64,000 nucleotides of DNA from Rhodopseudomonas julia (GTDB taxonomy: Bacteria > Pseudomonadota > Alphaproteobacteria > Rhizobiales > Afifellaceae), in the NCBI RefSeq assembly GCF_030813515.1, contig NZ_JAUSUK010000001.1, forward strand, positions 1,907,394-1,971,393, read 5' to 3'. The position numbers and the translations under genes were made by a program. Of the stretch, positions 55,651-64,000 are shown piece by piece. Position 1 is the stretch's first letter, and each line of letters begins with the position of its first letter. The notes below the pieces were generated by a model. It did no database searches and was not told where the DNA came from. It saw nothing but the letters and a program-made list of their open reading frames with translations.

Positions 55651-56415
55651 TCAGGCCGGCAGCGAAAACGCGTCGCCCTCGCGCAGCGAGCCAGGGCGCG
55701 CAACCGTGAGATAGATGCCGAAATCGGAATGGCCGTAGAGATCCATGAGGGCACGCGGGAGTGCCGCGTCGCGTGCGCCCGTCTCCGGATCGACATTGGT
55801 GGCAGCGCAGCGCTGCGTGCGCTTTCGCCCCGAGAGAGTGATCTCGGGCAGCTCCAGCGTCTTGCCGATCCAGTCGAATTCGGCAAAGGGCGGCGCGCCG
55901 TCGATGACGATGTTGGGGCGGAAACGCAGGGGGTTGAGGCTGCGGCCGAGCTTTTCCTCGAATGCGCGCAGGCTTGCGAGATTGACGAGGTGCAGCGATT
56001 TCGTGCTCACGTCGGAAAAGGAATGACCGGGCACGCGCAGAAGCCGCGGCGGACCGCGCAGCTCGGAGGCGAATTCCTCCGCCACCCAGGTTTCGAGCGC
56101 AGTACGGCCTTCCGCCGTGGCCAGCGAGCCTGAAAAGCCGCCCGAGCCGCCATCCTTCGGCCTGATCGACAGCTTTTGCGTCGCCTCCTCGAAGCGGCTT
56201 TCGAAGGTGGCGAGCTTCTCGTTCTTCATCAGCATCAGGAAGCGGATCTTCGGCAGATGCTGCGGATTTTCAGGATCGAAGCCCGAAGGGCCGTTTTCGA
56301 TCGCAAAGGCGCGGTCGAAGGGCATGGTGGCGCCCTTGTCGAGCCTCACGTCCGAGAGGCGTTCCGGCGACAGGCCTTTGACGGGATAGCGGTAAAGCGC
56401 GGTGACCTTGATCAT
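55651..56415 (-). CDS. MOSC domain-containing protein
   Basis: A 254-residue protein. A MOSC N-terminal beta-barrel (MIKVTALYRYPVKGLSPERL; FDRAFAIENG) is followed by the MOSC domain with the conserved Cys in RKRTQRCAATNVDPETGARD and the end YGHSDFGIYLTVARPGSLREGDAF. It is related to YcbX/mARC, molybdenum-dependent reductases of N-hydroxylated compounds, but lacks a ferredoxin domain. The ATG at 56415 is chosen because upstream sequence is not protein-like. Confidence 0.9.
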   Translation of the reverse strand: MIKVTALYRYPVKGLSPERLSDVRLDKGATMPFDRAFAIENGPSGFDPENPQHLPKIRFLMLMKNEKLATFESRFEEATQKLSIRPKDGGSGGFSGSLATAEGRTALETWVAEEFASELRGPPRLLRVPGHSFSDVSTKSLHLVNLASLRAFEEKLGRSLNPLRFRPNIVIDGAPPFAEFDWIGKTLELPEITLSGRKRTQRCAATNVDPETGARDAALPRALMDLYGHSDFGIYLTVARPGSLREGDAFSLPA

Positions 56416-56573
56416 GGGCTTCGGCTTCCGCTGCGGCGGTGGGAAAGTCAACTGACGGTGCGCGCCGTACGGCGTGAAGGTGCGATTCTGGGTGCCGCCG
56501 GCTGCGCAATCGCCGGCTTTTCGGCCCGCCCCAAAAGACCGTTGCCGTCGCGCTAAAATCGGCCACGCGACCA

Positions 56574-56602
56574 TTGCGTGGCAAATCAGCCACACCCATA
56601 TG
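56574..56602 (+). promoter_or_regulatory. Candidate RpoH-type promoter of clpB
   Basis: ATTG (56574-56577), 18 bp, then CCCATAT (56596-56602) resembles the alphaproteobacterial heat-shock consensus CTTG-N16/18-C(C/T)TATNT. It lies 91 bp upstream of clpB, the gene most expected to use RpoH. One -35 base deviates. Confidence 0.4.
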
Positions 56603-56693
56603 AGCATCCGGTACGGGGCGCTTCCGAAGAAGGCCTCAATCTCATGTCAGGTGGCGGGATGCTTCGGGTCCCGGTGCCGGAAGGGGTCAAACG

Positions 56694-59330
56694 ATGAATT
56701 TCGAAAAATACACAGAACGCGCGCGCGGCTTCATCCAGTCGGCGCAGACTTACGCGCTGGGGCAGGGGCACCAGCAGTTCCTTCCCGAACATCTTCTGAA
56801 AGTGCTGCTCGACGATCCGGAAGGGATGGCGGCGGGTCTCATTTCTCGCGCCGGCGGCCGGCCGAAAGAGGCGCAGCTCGCCAATGATGCGGCGCTCGCC
56901 AAGCTGCCGAAGGTTTCCGGCGGCAACGGCCAGCTCTATCTGGCGCAGCCGCTCGCCAAAGTTCTGCAGACAGCCGAGGATGTGGCACAGAAGGCGGGCG
57001 ACAGCTTCGTCACGGTGGAGCGGTTGCTTCTCGCGCTCGCCATCGAAAAGGGCGCCGCGACCTCCGGCATTCTGTCGAAGGCCGGGGTGACCGCGAACGG
57101 ACTCAACGACGCGATCAACGACATCCGAAAGGGGCGCACGGCCGATTCGGCTTCCGCCGAGCAGGGCTATGACGCTTTGAAGAAATATGCGCGTGATCTC
57201 ACCGAAGAGGCGCGGGCGGGCAAGCTCGACCCGGTCATCGGCCGCGACGAGGAAATCCGCCGTGCGATCCAGGTTCTGTCGCGGCGCACGAAGAACAACC
57301 CGGTTTTGATCGGCGAGCCGGGCGTCGGCAAGACCGCGATCGCGGAGGGGCTGGCGCTGCGGATTGCCAATGGCGACGTGCCGGAGAGCCTGAAAGAGAA
57401 GAAGCTCCTCGCCCTCGACATGGGCGCGCTCATCGCCGGCGCGAAATATCGCGGCGAGTTCGAAGAGCGGCTGAAAGCGGTCCTCTCGGAAATCGAGGCG
57501 GCGGCCGGCGGCATCATCCTCTTCGTCGACGAGTTGCACACGCTGGTGGGTGCCGGCAAGGCGGAAGGCGCGATGGACGCCTCGAACCTTCTGAAGCCGG
57601 CCCTGGCGCGCGGACAGCTGCACTGCGTCGGTGCCACGACGCTCGACGAATATCGCAAATATGTCGAGAAGGACGCGGCGCTGGCGCGGCGGTTTCAGCC
57701 GGTCTTCGTCAATGAGCCGAATGTTGCCGACACGATCTCGATCCTGCGCGGCCTCAAAGAGAAATATGAGGTGCATCACGGGGTCCGGATCACCGATTCG
57801 GCGCTCGTTTCTGCGGCGACGCTTTCCAACCGCTACATCACCGACCGGTTTCTGCCGGACAAGGCGATCGACTTGATGGACGAGGCGGCGGCGCGGCTGC
57901 GCATGCAGGTCGATTCCAAGCCGGAGGCGCTCGACGAGCTCGACCGGCGCATCATCCAGCTCAAGATCGAGCGGGAAGCCTTGAAGAAGGAGACGGATGC
58001 GGCCTCGCATGAGCGGCTCGAAAAGCTGGAGCGGGAGCTTGCCGACCTCGAAGAGGAATCGGCCGCGCTCACCCAGCGCTGGCAGGCGGAGAAGGAAAAG
58101 CTCGCCGGTGCCTCCAAGCTCAAGGAAGAGCTCGACCAGGCGCGCTTCGACCTCGAACAGGCGCAGCGCCGCGGCGATCTCGCCAAAGCGGGCGAGCTTG
58201 CCTATGGCGTCATCCCGCAGCTCGAGAAAAAGCTGAAGGAAGCGGAAAAGCGCGAAGCGCAGGCCTCAAATGGCGATGGCGGCGGCGGATTGGTCGAAGA
58301 GGCGGTGACGCCCGACCATATCGCCCATGTCGTGTCGCGCTGGACCGGCGTGCCGGTCGACAAGATGCTCGAAGGCGAGCGCGACAAGCTTTTGCGCATG
58401 GAGGACGATCTGTCGCGGCGGGTCATCGGCCAGGCCGAGGCGGTGCATGCGGTTTCGACCGCAGTCAGGCGTGCGCGCGCCGGGCTGCAGGATCCGCACC
58501 GGCCGATCGGCTCGTTCATGTTCCTGGGCCCGACGGGCGTCGGCAAGACGGAGCTGACGAAGACGCTCGCCGACTTCCTGTTCGACGACGAGAGCGCCAT
58601 GGTGCGCATCGACATGTCGGAGTTCATGGAGAAGCATTCCGTGGCGCGGCTGATCGGTGCGCCTCCGGGATATGTCGGCTATGAGGAAGGCGGCGTTCTG
58701 ACCGAGGCGATCCGGCGGCGGCCCTATCAGGTCGTCCTCTTCGACGAGATCGAAAAGGCGCATCCGGACGTCTTCAACGTGCTTCTGCAGGTGCTCGACG
58801 ACGGCAGGCTGACGGACGGCCAGGGCCGCACCGTCGACTTCCGCAACACGCTCATCATCATGACCTCCAATCTCGGTGCGGAGTTCCTCTCCAACCTGAA
58901 GGAGACGGAGGATGTCGATGCGGTGCGTGAAGAGGTGATGCAGGTGGTGCGGGCGAACTTCCGGCCGGAGTTCCTGAACCGTGTCGATGAAGTGATCCTG
59001 TTCCACAGGCTGAAGCGCCAGCAGATGGCCGCGATCGTGGAGATCCAGCTGAAGCGACTCGAATCGCTCTTGGAAGACCGCAAGATCGAGCTCTCGCTCG
59101 ACGACAGCGCCACGGCCTGGCTCGCCGACAAGGGCTACGACCCGGCCTATGGGGCGCGGCCGTTGAAGCGGGTGATCCAGAAGCAGGTGCAGGACCCGCT
59201 GGCGGAGAAAATCCTCGCCGGCGAGATCCGCGACGGTGCGGAGGTCAAGGTGACGGCGGGTTCCGACCGTCTCCTCTTCCATGTCGTCGGCTCCAAGACC
59301 GGCACGGAAGGCGAATCGATCGCCGCCTGA
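56694..59330 (+). CDS. clpB: ATP-dependent disaggregase ClpB
   Basis: An 878-residue Hsp100 chaperone that extracts proteins from aggregates with DnaK. It has an N-terminal Clp repeat domain (1-150), AAA-1 with Walker A GEPGVGKT (207-214), the middle coiled coil (about 405-525), and AAA-2 with GPTGVGKT (612-619) and [17 protein letters not shown]. The middle domain distinguishes it from ClpA/ClpC. A strong terminator follows. Confidence 0.97.
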   Translation: MNFEKYTERARGFIQSAQTYALGQGHQQFLPEHLLKVLLDDPEGMAAGLISRAGGRPKEAQLANDAALAKLPKVSGGNGQLYLAQPLAKVLQTAEDVAQKAGDSFVTVERLLLALAIEKGAATSGILSKAGVTANGLNDAINDIRKGRTADSASAEQGYDALKKYARDLTEEARAGKLDPVIGRDEEIRRAIQVLSRRTKNNPVLIGEPGVGKTAIAEGLALRIANGDVPESLKEKKLLALDMGALIAGAKYRGEFEERLKAVLSEIEAAAGGIILFVDELHTLVGAGKAEGAMDASNLLKPALARGQLHCVGATTLDEYRKYVEKDAALARRFQPVFVNEPNVADTISILRGLKEKYEVHHGVRITDSALVSAATLSNRYITDRFLPDKAIDLMDEAAARLRMQVDSKPEALDELDRRIIQLKIEREALKKETDAASHERLEKLERELADLEEESAALTQRWQAEKEKLAGASKLKEELDQARFDLEQAQRRGDLAKAGELAYGVIPQLEKKLKEAEKREAQASNGDGGGGLVEEAVTPDHIAHVVSRWTGVPVDKMLEGERDKLLRMEDDLSRRVIGQAEAVHAVSTAVRRARAGLQDPHRPIGSFMFLGPTGVGKTELTKTLADFLFDDESAMVRIDMSEFMEKHSVARLIGAPPGYVGYEEGGVLTEAIRRRPYQVVLFDEIEKAHPDVFNVLLQVLDDGRLTDGQGRTVDFRNTLIIMTSNLGAEFLSNLKETEDVDAVREEVMQVVRANFRPEFLNRVDEVILFHRLKRQQMAAIVEIQLKRLESLLEDRKIELSLDDSATAWLADKGYDPAYGARPLKRVIQKQVQDPLAEKILAGEIRDGAEVKVTAGSDRLLFHVVGSKTGTEGESIAA

Positions 59331-59388
59331 GGTCGCTCGAAGACGGCGCCCCGCCGCAGCGAGGCGCCGCCCCCGCCATAGGAGACAT

Positions 59389-59426
59389 GAACGCCCTTCC
59401 CGGTCTGCGGGGAGGGCGTTCTTTTT
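59389..59426 (+). terminator. Rho-independent terminator of clpB
   Basis: A 13-bp stem, GAACGCCCTTCCC and GGGGAGGGCGTTC, with one G-U pair, then TTTTT, 59 bp after the clpB stop. Confidence 0.95.
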
Positions 59427-59585
59427 GGGCCCGTCTCTTTTGCCGCGGTTTGGTGCGGTTTGCCTCGCCGGGAAACCGTGTGTGCCCTCCGCTCTCTTCC
59501 TGGAACCCGCACCGGCCTTAAGACTTTGTCCTTCGCAGCTGCGCTAACGTCGCAGCCTCATGGACGACAGGGCAGGGGCATCTTC

Positions 59586-60413
59586 ATGCTTTCATTCAGA
59601 CGGGTTGTTGCCGCGGCGGTTTTCGCCTGCGCGGCCGCCGGCTTTTCCGCCACGACGCAGGCCGCTTCCTGCGGCAACGGAGCGGCGGGCTTTCCGGCCT
59701 GGCTGCAGGATTTCAAGCAGGAGGCGGCAAGAGCCGGCATCTCGCCGCGGGTGATCGATGCGGCGCTTTCGGGCGTCTCCTATCAATCGAAGGTCATTCG
59801 CCTCGACCGCGGACAGCATTCCTTCAAGCTCTCCTTCGACGAGTTTTATCGCAAGCGGGTGAACGACGCGATGATCCGCAAGGGGCGCCAGCTCATCGAC
59901 CGCTATGCCTCCACCCTGTCATCGATCGAAAAGCGCACCGGCGTGCCGCCGGAGGTGATCGTCTCGATCTGGGGGCTGGAAACCGGCTATGGCCGCAATT
60001 CAGGATCGATGGCGACGTTCCCGTCGCTCGCCACGCTCGCCTATGATTGCCGGCGCTCCGCCTTCTTCACCGGCGAGCTTCTGGCGGCCCTGAAGATCGT
60101 CGAGCGCGGTGATCTCACCCCCGCGCAGATGCGCGGCGCCTGGGCCGGCGAACTCGGCCAGACGCAGTTCCTCGCCTCGTCCTATCTGCGCTTTGCCGTC
60201 GACGGCGACGGCAACGGGCGGCGCGACCTCATCAATTCCGTGCCGGATGTGCTGGCCTCGACGGCCAATTATCTGCGGGCCTATGGCTGGCAGGCCGGCC
60301 AGAGCTGGGAGCCGGGCACGGCGAATTACAACGTCTTGCACCAGTGGAACAAAGCCGACGTCTATGTGAAGACGATCTCGGTGATGGCGTCGAAAATGGC
60401 CGGGCGCGGCTGA
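59586..60413 (+). CDS. Lytic murein transglycosylase, MltB family
   Basis: A 275-residue exported enzyme that cleaves peptidoglycan to 1,6-anhydro products. The signal peptide ends around TTQAAS. The GH103 core shows GVPPEVIVSIWGLETGYGRN with catalytic Glu132, then RGAWAGELGQTQFLASSYLRFAVDGDGNGRRDL. It lacks a lipobox, so it is soluble in the periplasm, and it lacks the C-terminal PG-binding domain of longer members. The ATG at 59586 gives the signal peptide. Confidence 0.92.
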   Translation: MLSFRRVVAAAVFACAAAGFSATTQAASCGNGAAGFPAWLQDFKQEAARAGISPRVIDAALSGVSYQSKVIRLDRGQHSFKLSFDEFYRKRVNDAMIRKGRQLIDRYASTLSSIEKRTGVPPEVIVSIWGLETGYGRNSGSMATFPSLATLAYDCRRSAFFTGELLAALKIVERGDLTPAQMRGAWAGELGQTQFLASSYLRFAVDGDGNGRRDLINSVPDVLASTANYLRAYGWQAGQSWEPGTANYNVLHQWNKADVYVKTISVMASKMAGRG

Positions 60414-60435
60414 GGGCCGTCCCCCGGAGCGCCGC

Positions 60436-60792
60436 CTAGATCGGGGCGCGGAAGATGAAGAACGCGCCGAGCCCGATGAAGGCGAAGCCGACGAGCTGGT
60501 TGAGCGTGATCGGCTCTTTCAAATAGATGGCGGAGAAGCCGACGAAGACGATGAGGGTGATGACCTCCTGGATCGTCTTCAGCTCCGCCGCGCTATAGGC
60601 GCGGTAGCCGATGCGGTTCGCCGGCACGGCGAAGCAATATTCCAACAGCGCGATCATCCACGAGACCAGGATGACGAGCGGCAGAGGCCGGTCGGTGAAG
60701 CGCAGATGCCCGTACCAGGCGACCGTCATGAAGAGGTTGGATGCCGACAGAAGCAGGATCGGTGCGACCTGCGGCGGGATGGAAAACGTCAT
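60436..60792 (-). CDS. DMT-type DUF486 membrane protein
   Basis: A 118-residue protein with four hydrophobic helices and the DUF486 signatures ASNLFMTVAWYGHLRF, ISWMIALLEYCFAVPANRIGY-like segment and TIQEVITLIVFVGFSAIYLKEPI. It is half-size and probably dimerises like small multidrug transporters. The ATG at 60792 (MTFSIPPQ) is favoured over an upstream start because GGGA precedes it. Confidence 0.88.
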   Translation of the reverse strand: MTFSIPPQVAPILLLSASNLFMTVAWYGHLRFTDRPLPLVILVSWMIALLEYCFAVPANRIGYRAYSAAELKTIQEVITLIVFVGFSAIYLKEPITLNQLVGFAFIGLGAFFIFRAPI

Positions 60793-60898
60793 CTTGTCCC
60801 TAAACAAGCGGGATGCCGACAACGCTCCCGCGAGCGAAGCAATGAGGAAGACAGCCGAAACGTTCCCGCCGCGGTGAGCGGCCGCGGGCGCAAGCGTC

Positions 60899-61057
60899 TC
60901 AGATGCCGAAGCAGCCGGGCAGGCCCGAAACCAGCACCGCCATGAAGATCGCGTCCGATTTCAGCTGCCAGCCGAGAAAGACGGAAACGATCGCGGCGAG
61001 CGCGAGGAGGGCCGAGGCGGCGGTGAGGGCGAGCGAGCCGTCGAAGGGAAGCTTCAT
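60899..61057 (-). CDS. Small membrane protein (52 residues)
   Basis: The product begins MKLPFDGSLALTAASALLAL and ends in LVSGLPGCFGI, with two hydrophobic stretches around WQLKSD. It starts 26 bp after the SCO gene stop on the same strand. No clear ribosome site precedes it and I recognise no family, so it is a tentative gene that could be tied to the SCO protein's copper role. Confidence 0.5.
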   Translation of the reverse strand: MKLPFDGSLALTAASALLALAAIVSVFLGWQLKSDAIFMAVLVSGLPGCFGI

Positions 61058-61083
61058 GGGAAGAATGTTTCGCCGCCGCCGGC

Positions 61084-61677
61084 TCAGCCGTCAAGCAGGC
61101 GTTGAAGCTTGGCGAGGGCGGCGTCGCGATCTTCGTTGAAATTGATGGTGCCGGCGAGGCGACCGTCCTCGTCGAGCAGGAACACCGAGGCGGTGTGGTC
61201 CATGGTGTAGTCGCCGCCCTCCGTCTCCACCTTGCGATAAAAGACGTGGTAATCGTCGAGCATGGCCCGCACCTTGTCCGGCTCGCCGGTGATGCCGCGG
61301 ATCCCGCCGCCAAAGGCGGAGACGTAATCCGCCATCACCTCAGGCGTGTCGCGCTCCGGATCGACGGTGACGAAGACGAGGTTGAGATCGTCCGCCTTTT
61401 GCCCGAGCGCGTCTCGCCAGCTCGCCATATCGGCGAGCGTCGTCGGGCAGACATCGGGACAATGGGTGAAGCCGAAGAAGACGGCAGAGGGGTGGCCCTC
61501 AAAAATCTCTTCGGTGACCGGCGCGCCTTTTTCATCGACGAGGGTGAAGTCGGCACCGAGCCGCTGGCCGCCGGCGATGCCGCCCTCCTGATTGCGCGAC
61601 ATCATCCACAGGGCCGTGACGCCGACAAGGGCGGCGGCAACCGCGATCCAAAGTCCAATCAAGATGCCGCGTCGCAT
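61084..61677 (-). CDS. SCO1/SenC family copper chaperone
   Basis: A 197-residue membrane-anchored thioredoxin-fold protein. One N-terminal helix (ILIGLWIAVAAALVGVTALW) is followed by the copper ligands Cys73 and Cys77 (THCPDVCPTT) and His161 (YTMDHTASVFLLDEDG). SCO proteins deliver copper to the CuA centre of cytochrome oxidase. It lies downstream of the M23 peptidase gene on the same strand. Confidence 0.93.
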   Translation of the reverse strand: MRRGILIGLWIAVAAALVGVTALWMMSRNQEGGIAGGQRLGADFTLVDEKGAPVTEEIFEGHPSAVFFGFTHCPDVCPTTLADMASWRDALGQKADDLNLVFVTVDPERDTPEVMADYVSAFGGGIRGITGEPDKVRAMLDDYHVFYRKVETEGGDYTMDHTASVFLLDEDGRLAGTINFNEDRDAALAKLQRLLDG

Positions 61678-61760
61678 GTCGTCAGGCTCCTTTCAGGCAG
61701 GTTTCGCCGCATGTGCAATCGGCGCCGGTGTCAGCGCCCGGAGGGCGCAATTGGTGAGGC

Positions 61761-63722
61761 TCAGTCGGTGAGAGTCGCGACGCGGGAGGAATTGTCGCGT
61801 GCGATCAAGGCGTCGATGCGCTGACGCTCCTTGTTGAAACGGGCGAGTTCGGCACCGGTCAAGGTGTGGCCGCGGGGAACGCGGATCTTCATGGGATCGA
61901 CGAAGTGGCCGTTGACCAGGACCTCGAAATGCAGATGCGGCCCGGTCGAGAGACCGGTCGAGCCGATATAGCCGATGATCTGGCCTTGATGGACACGCAT
62001 GCCGACCTTGATGCCTTTGGCGATGGCCGACATGTGGTTGTAGGTGGAGACATAGCCGTTGGCGTGCTTGATCTCCACGCGCCGCCCATAGGTTGAGAAC
62101 CAGCTGGCGCGCTCGATAATGCCATCGCCGGCGGCGATGATCGGGCTGCCGCGCGGTGCCGCCCAGTCGACGCCGGAATGTAGCTTGTAGCGGCCGAGGA
62201 TCGGGTGCTTGCGCATGCCGAAGGCGGAGCGGAAGACGGCGTTCGGCACCGGCTTGCGCAGGAGGAACTTGTTGGCGCTCTTGCCGTCGGGATCGTAATA
62301 GCCGATCGAGCCGTCTTCTTCGTCGCGATAGCGATAGAAGCGATGCTTGGCGCCGTTGACGGTGAGCGAGGCGTAGATGAGCTCCTCCGCATCCGGATCG
62401 CCGGTGTAGACGGCCTCGAATTCGTCGCGCCTGGAGGTCCGGCTTTGCAGATCGGTATCGAAGGAGAAGATGCGCACGAGCTTTTCCGCAAGCTCGGGCT
62501 CCATGTCGAGGCTGAGGGCTGAGCGCCAGAGCGCGCTATAGATGCTCGGCAGACTGGAGCGCGAACGCGTATCGGCAACGTTCGCCATCTCAAAATCGCC
62601 ATCGCTGAAATTCGGCTCGGCCGCCGCGACATAGGCGCCGCCATCGGAGAGTGCGACGGTCGCCAGATGCTGGCCGTTGGAATAAAGGCTGACGCGGACC
62701 GGGCGCACGCGCCCCGCCTCGTCCTCGGCAAGGCCGAGGCGCAGCTTCTGCCCGGCACGGAAATCGAAGGCGAAATTGGCGATCATCGTCGACTGGATCT
62801 CGGCCGCCTCCACCTCTGTCGCGCCTTCGGCCTCCAACAGCTTGGTGAGCGCGTCGCCGGTGGCGACCTGGACGATCTTCTCCTCGATCGCCGCGTCGAC
62901 CGGTGCCTCGTCGTTCTTCTCGATGAGAGAGACGTTTTCCGGGACGATGGCGACGGCGAGGTTGTTGAGCGACAGGGGATCGGCCGAGCTCACTTCGAAG
63001 CGGCCGGGATCGACATAGGGAAGCGAGGCGACATCCACGGCGCCTTCGGCGAGGAAGGGCGCATTCTCGCGGATGATGCGTTCCACTTCCGCCGTCTTCA
63101 GGGCCGCCGTCTCGTCGTAGAGCCTGGCGTTGACGGGAAAGGGCGCGCTGCTGATGGTGACTTCGCCGTCGACCTCAGCGCCGTAGATCGTTTCAGCCGC
63201 CGCCGTCTCGGACGGCTCCGGCGAATTTCCTTCCGCAAACAGGGCGAGGGCGTTGAACTTCGGCACCCGGGCGACGATGTCTTCGGGAACCGGGGCGGCG
63301 AGCGCGCGCCTGACATGCACGAAGGGGCGGACCTTGATGTGCTCGCGATCATCGACGCGGGTGACGGTCGACACCTGGATGACGCGTTTCAGCTCTTCAC
63401 CGTCGGGCTCGACGCGAATGCGGTCGCTCTTGCGCCCCACGGTGCCGCCAATGAGGCGGCCCGGGTCGATGGCGGCAAGGGCCGGGCGGATGATGCCTTC
63501 CGGCTTCAGCCCGATCGCCGCCTGCAGCGCGCCACCCACGAGGATCACGGAAAAGATGGCCGTGACGACCGAACCGCCAAGCCAGCGCAAGCTGAGCCGG
63601 CGCCGGTCTGGCCGTCGCTTCAGCGAGAGATGATAAAGCGGCTCGTCGTCACCAAGGTCGACGGACGGAACCGGGCGCTGTTTCAAGAAAGGGTGCACCC
63701 CGTCGATTTCCTTTCCCCGCAT
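61761..63722 (-). CDS. M23 family (LytM-type) peptidoglycan metallopeptidase
   Basis: A 653-residue protein anchored by one helix at about residues 49-72 (LGGSVVTAIFSVILVGGALQAAIG). A long periplasmic part follows, with a SH3/OapA-like region (AGQKLRLGLAEDEAGRVRPVRV). The zinc peptidase domain near the C-terminus has LHSGVDWAAPRGSPIIAAGDG (His and Asp ligands) and GPHLHFEVLVNG (HxH ligand). It probably cuts cross-bridges during growth or division. The proline-free N-terminal 48 residues are cytoplasmic. Confidence 0.93.
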   Translation of the reverse strand: MRGKEIDGVHPFLKQRPVPSVDLGDDEPLYHLSLKRRPDRRRLSLRWLGGSVVTAIFSVILVGGALQAAIGLKPEGIIRPALAAIDPGRLIGGTVGRKSDRIRVEPDGEELKRVIQVSTVTRVDDREHIKVRPFVHVRRALAAPVPEDIVARVPKFNALALFAEGNSPEPSETAAAETIYGAEVDGEVTISSAPFPVNARLYDETAALKTAEVERIIRENAPFLAEGAVDVASLPYVDPGRFEVSSADPLSLNNLAVAIVPENVSLIEKNDEAPVDAAIEEKIVQVATGDALTKLLEAEGATEVEAAEIQSTMIANFAFDFRAGQKLRLGLAEDEAGRVRPVRVSLYSNGQHLATVALSDGGAYVAAAEPNFSDGDFEMANVADTRSRSSLPSIYSALWRSALSLDMEPELAEKLVRIFSFDTDLQSRTSRRDEFEAVYTGDPDAEELIYASLTVNGAKHRFYRYRDEEDGSIGYYDPDGKSANKFLLRKPVPNAVFRSAFGMRKHPILGRYKLHSGVDWAAPRGSPIIAAGDGIIERASWFSTYGRRVEIKHANGYVSTYNHMSAIAKGIKVGMRVHQGQIIGYIGSTGLSTGPHLHFEVLVNGHFVDPMKIRVPRGHTLTGAELARFNKERQRIDALIARDNSSRVATLTD

Positions 63723-63908
63723 GCGCGCCTCTGTATAGCTCGCGTGCGCGTTATGTGACAGCCTTCCGATAGGGTTGCGAATGTGACTGCTTCGTGACGC
63801 GTCGTGCCAGCGGGGGTGGCCTCTGTCAACGCGACCCGGTGAAAGCCGCGGATTTCCGGGCTTTCAGACATCTTTTGCGAAAAGAGATGACGATTTTAAA
63901 ACTCGCTG

Positions 63909-63937
63909 TTGACAGGTCGGGGCGGTCTGAATATATA
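63909..63937 (+). promoter_or_regulatory. Near-consensus sigma-70 promoter, probably of a stable-RNA operon
   Basis: TTGACA (63909-63914), exactly 17 bp, then TATATA (63932-63937). No reading frame follows within the window. The strength and the GC-rich discriminator-like start region suggest an rRNA or tRNA operon beginning beyond base 64000, with 63945-64000 as its leader. Confidence 0.7.
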
Positions 63938-64000
63938 CCGCAACACCGGCGGCGGGGAGCACTGCTCTTCGGAGCTTGATGCTTCATCGCTGGTTTCCAT

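Noticed and set aside
1..64000. CRISPR arrays, insertion sequences and prophage
   Set aside because: No regularly spaced direct repeats, transposase genes or phage structural genes were found on reading the window.

Overview
The window looks like the chromosome of a GC-rich alphaproteobacterium of the order Hyphomicrobiales (Rhizobiales). This rests on gene content and order. There is a SUV3-type helicase, S4 protein, FdxA and CarD block, aerobic CobS/CobT beside a J-domain protein and a BolA protein, aroK-aroB with a CBS hemolysin-like protein, and families such as DUF1178, DUF3108 and DUF4167 that are typical of this group. GANTC sites (the CcrM methylation target) are clustered in one intergenic region. 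No species can be named from the sequence alone.

Layout. 1-5.1 kb: a tightly coupled plus-strand operon. It holds the end of an Asp/Glu-racemase or maleate-isomerase-like gene, a HisC/CobD-like aminotransferase, a NitT/TauT ABC importer, a UbiX-type flavin prenyltransferase and a YhbP-like flavin-binding protein. 5.1-8.5 kb: an AT-richer gap, an aldo/keto reductase, and a MetV/MetF-type two-subunit methylenetetrahydrofolate reductase. 8.6-16 kb (minus): rpoH, carD, fdxA, the S4 protein, the large helicase and a DUF3108 protein. 16.2-17.2 kb: rpmB and a queuosine-precursor transporter. 17.3-24.3 kb: cobT, cobS, a J-domain protein, bolA (plus strand), a CorC/HlyC-type protein, aroB and aroK. 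24.4-28 kb: a 47-residue membrane protein, xerD, accA and an L,D-transpeptidase lipoprotein.

28.2-32 kb is an accessory stretch: an MFS exporter with its TetR regulator and a perfect 22-bp palindromic operator, a GNAT acetyltransferase, and a hypothetical locus whose single reading frame is broken by one in-frame TGA. 32-40 kb: a class III nucleotide cyclase, secA, a parvulin, argJ, a Nudix hydrolase, an Flp-type pilin and an NDUFAF5-like methyltransferase. 40-49 kb: comF, grxC, a nitrilase-family protein, DUF1178, a His-rich CDF metal exporter, a glycine-zipper SH3/DUF1236 protein, a TrhA-like protein, a TerC protein, ubiG and a DUF4010 transporter. 48.7-56.4 kb: lysC, ptsP, prfA, prmC, DUF4167 and a MOSC protein. 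56.7-64 kb: clpB, an MltB-like transglycosylase, a DUF486 protein, a small membrane protein, a SCO protein and an M23 peptidase. The window closes with a near-consensus sigma-70 promoter (TTGACA, 17 bp, TATATA), probably of a stable-RNA operon just outside.

Most of the window is ordinary core genome. The points most worth a second look are the 5'-end operon, whose combination of activities I do not recognise as a named pathway, the GANTC cluster upstream of the helicase, the paired GCGAAATTCGC palindromes upstream of the L,D-transpeptidase, the in-frame TGA locus at 31.0-31.9 kb, and two genes (prmC and the CDF exporter) without a normal start codon.
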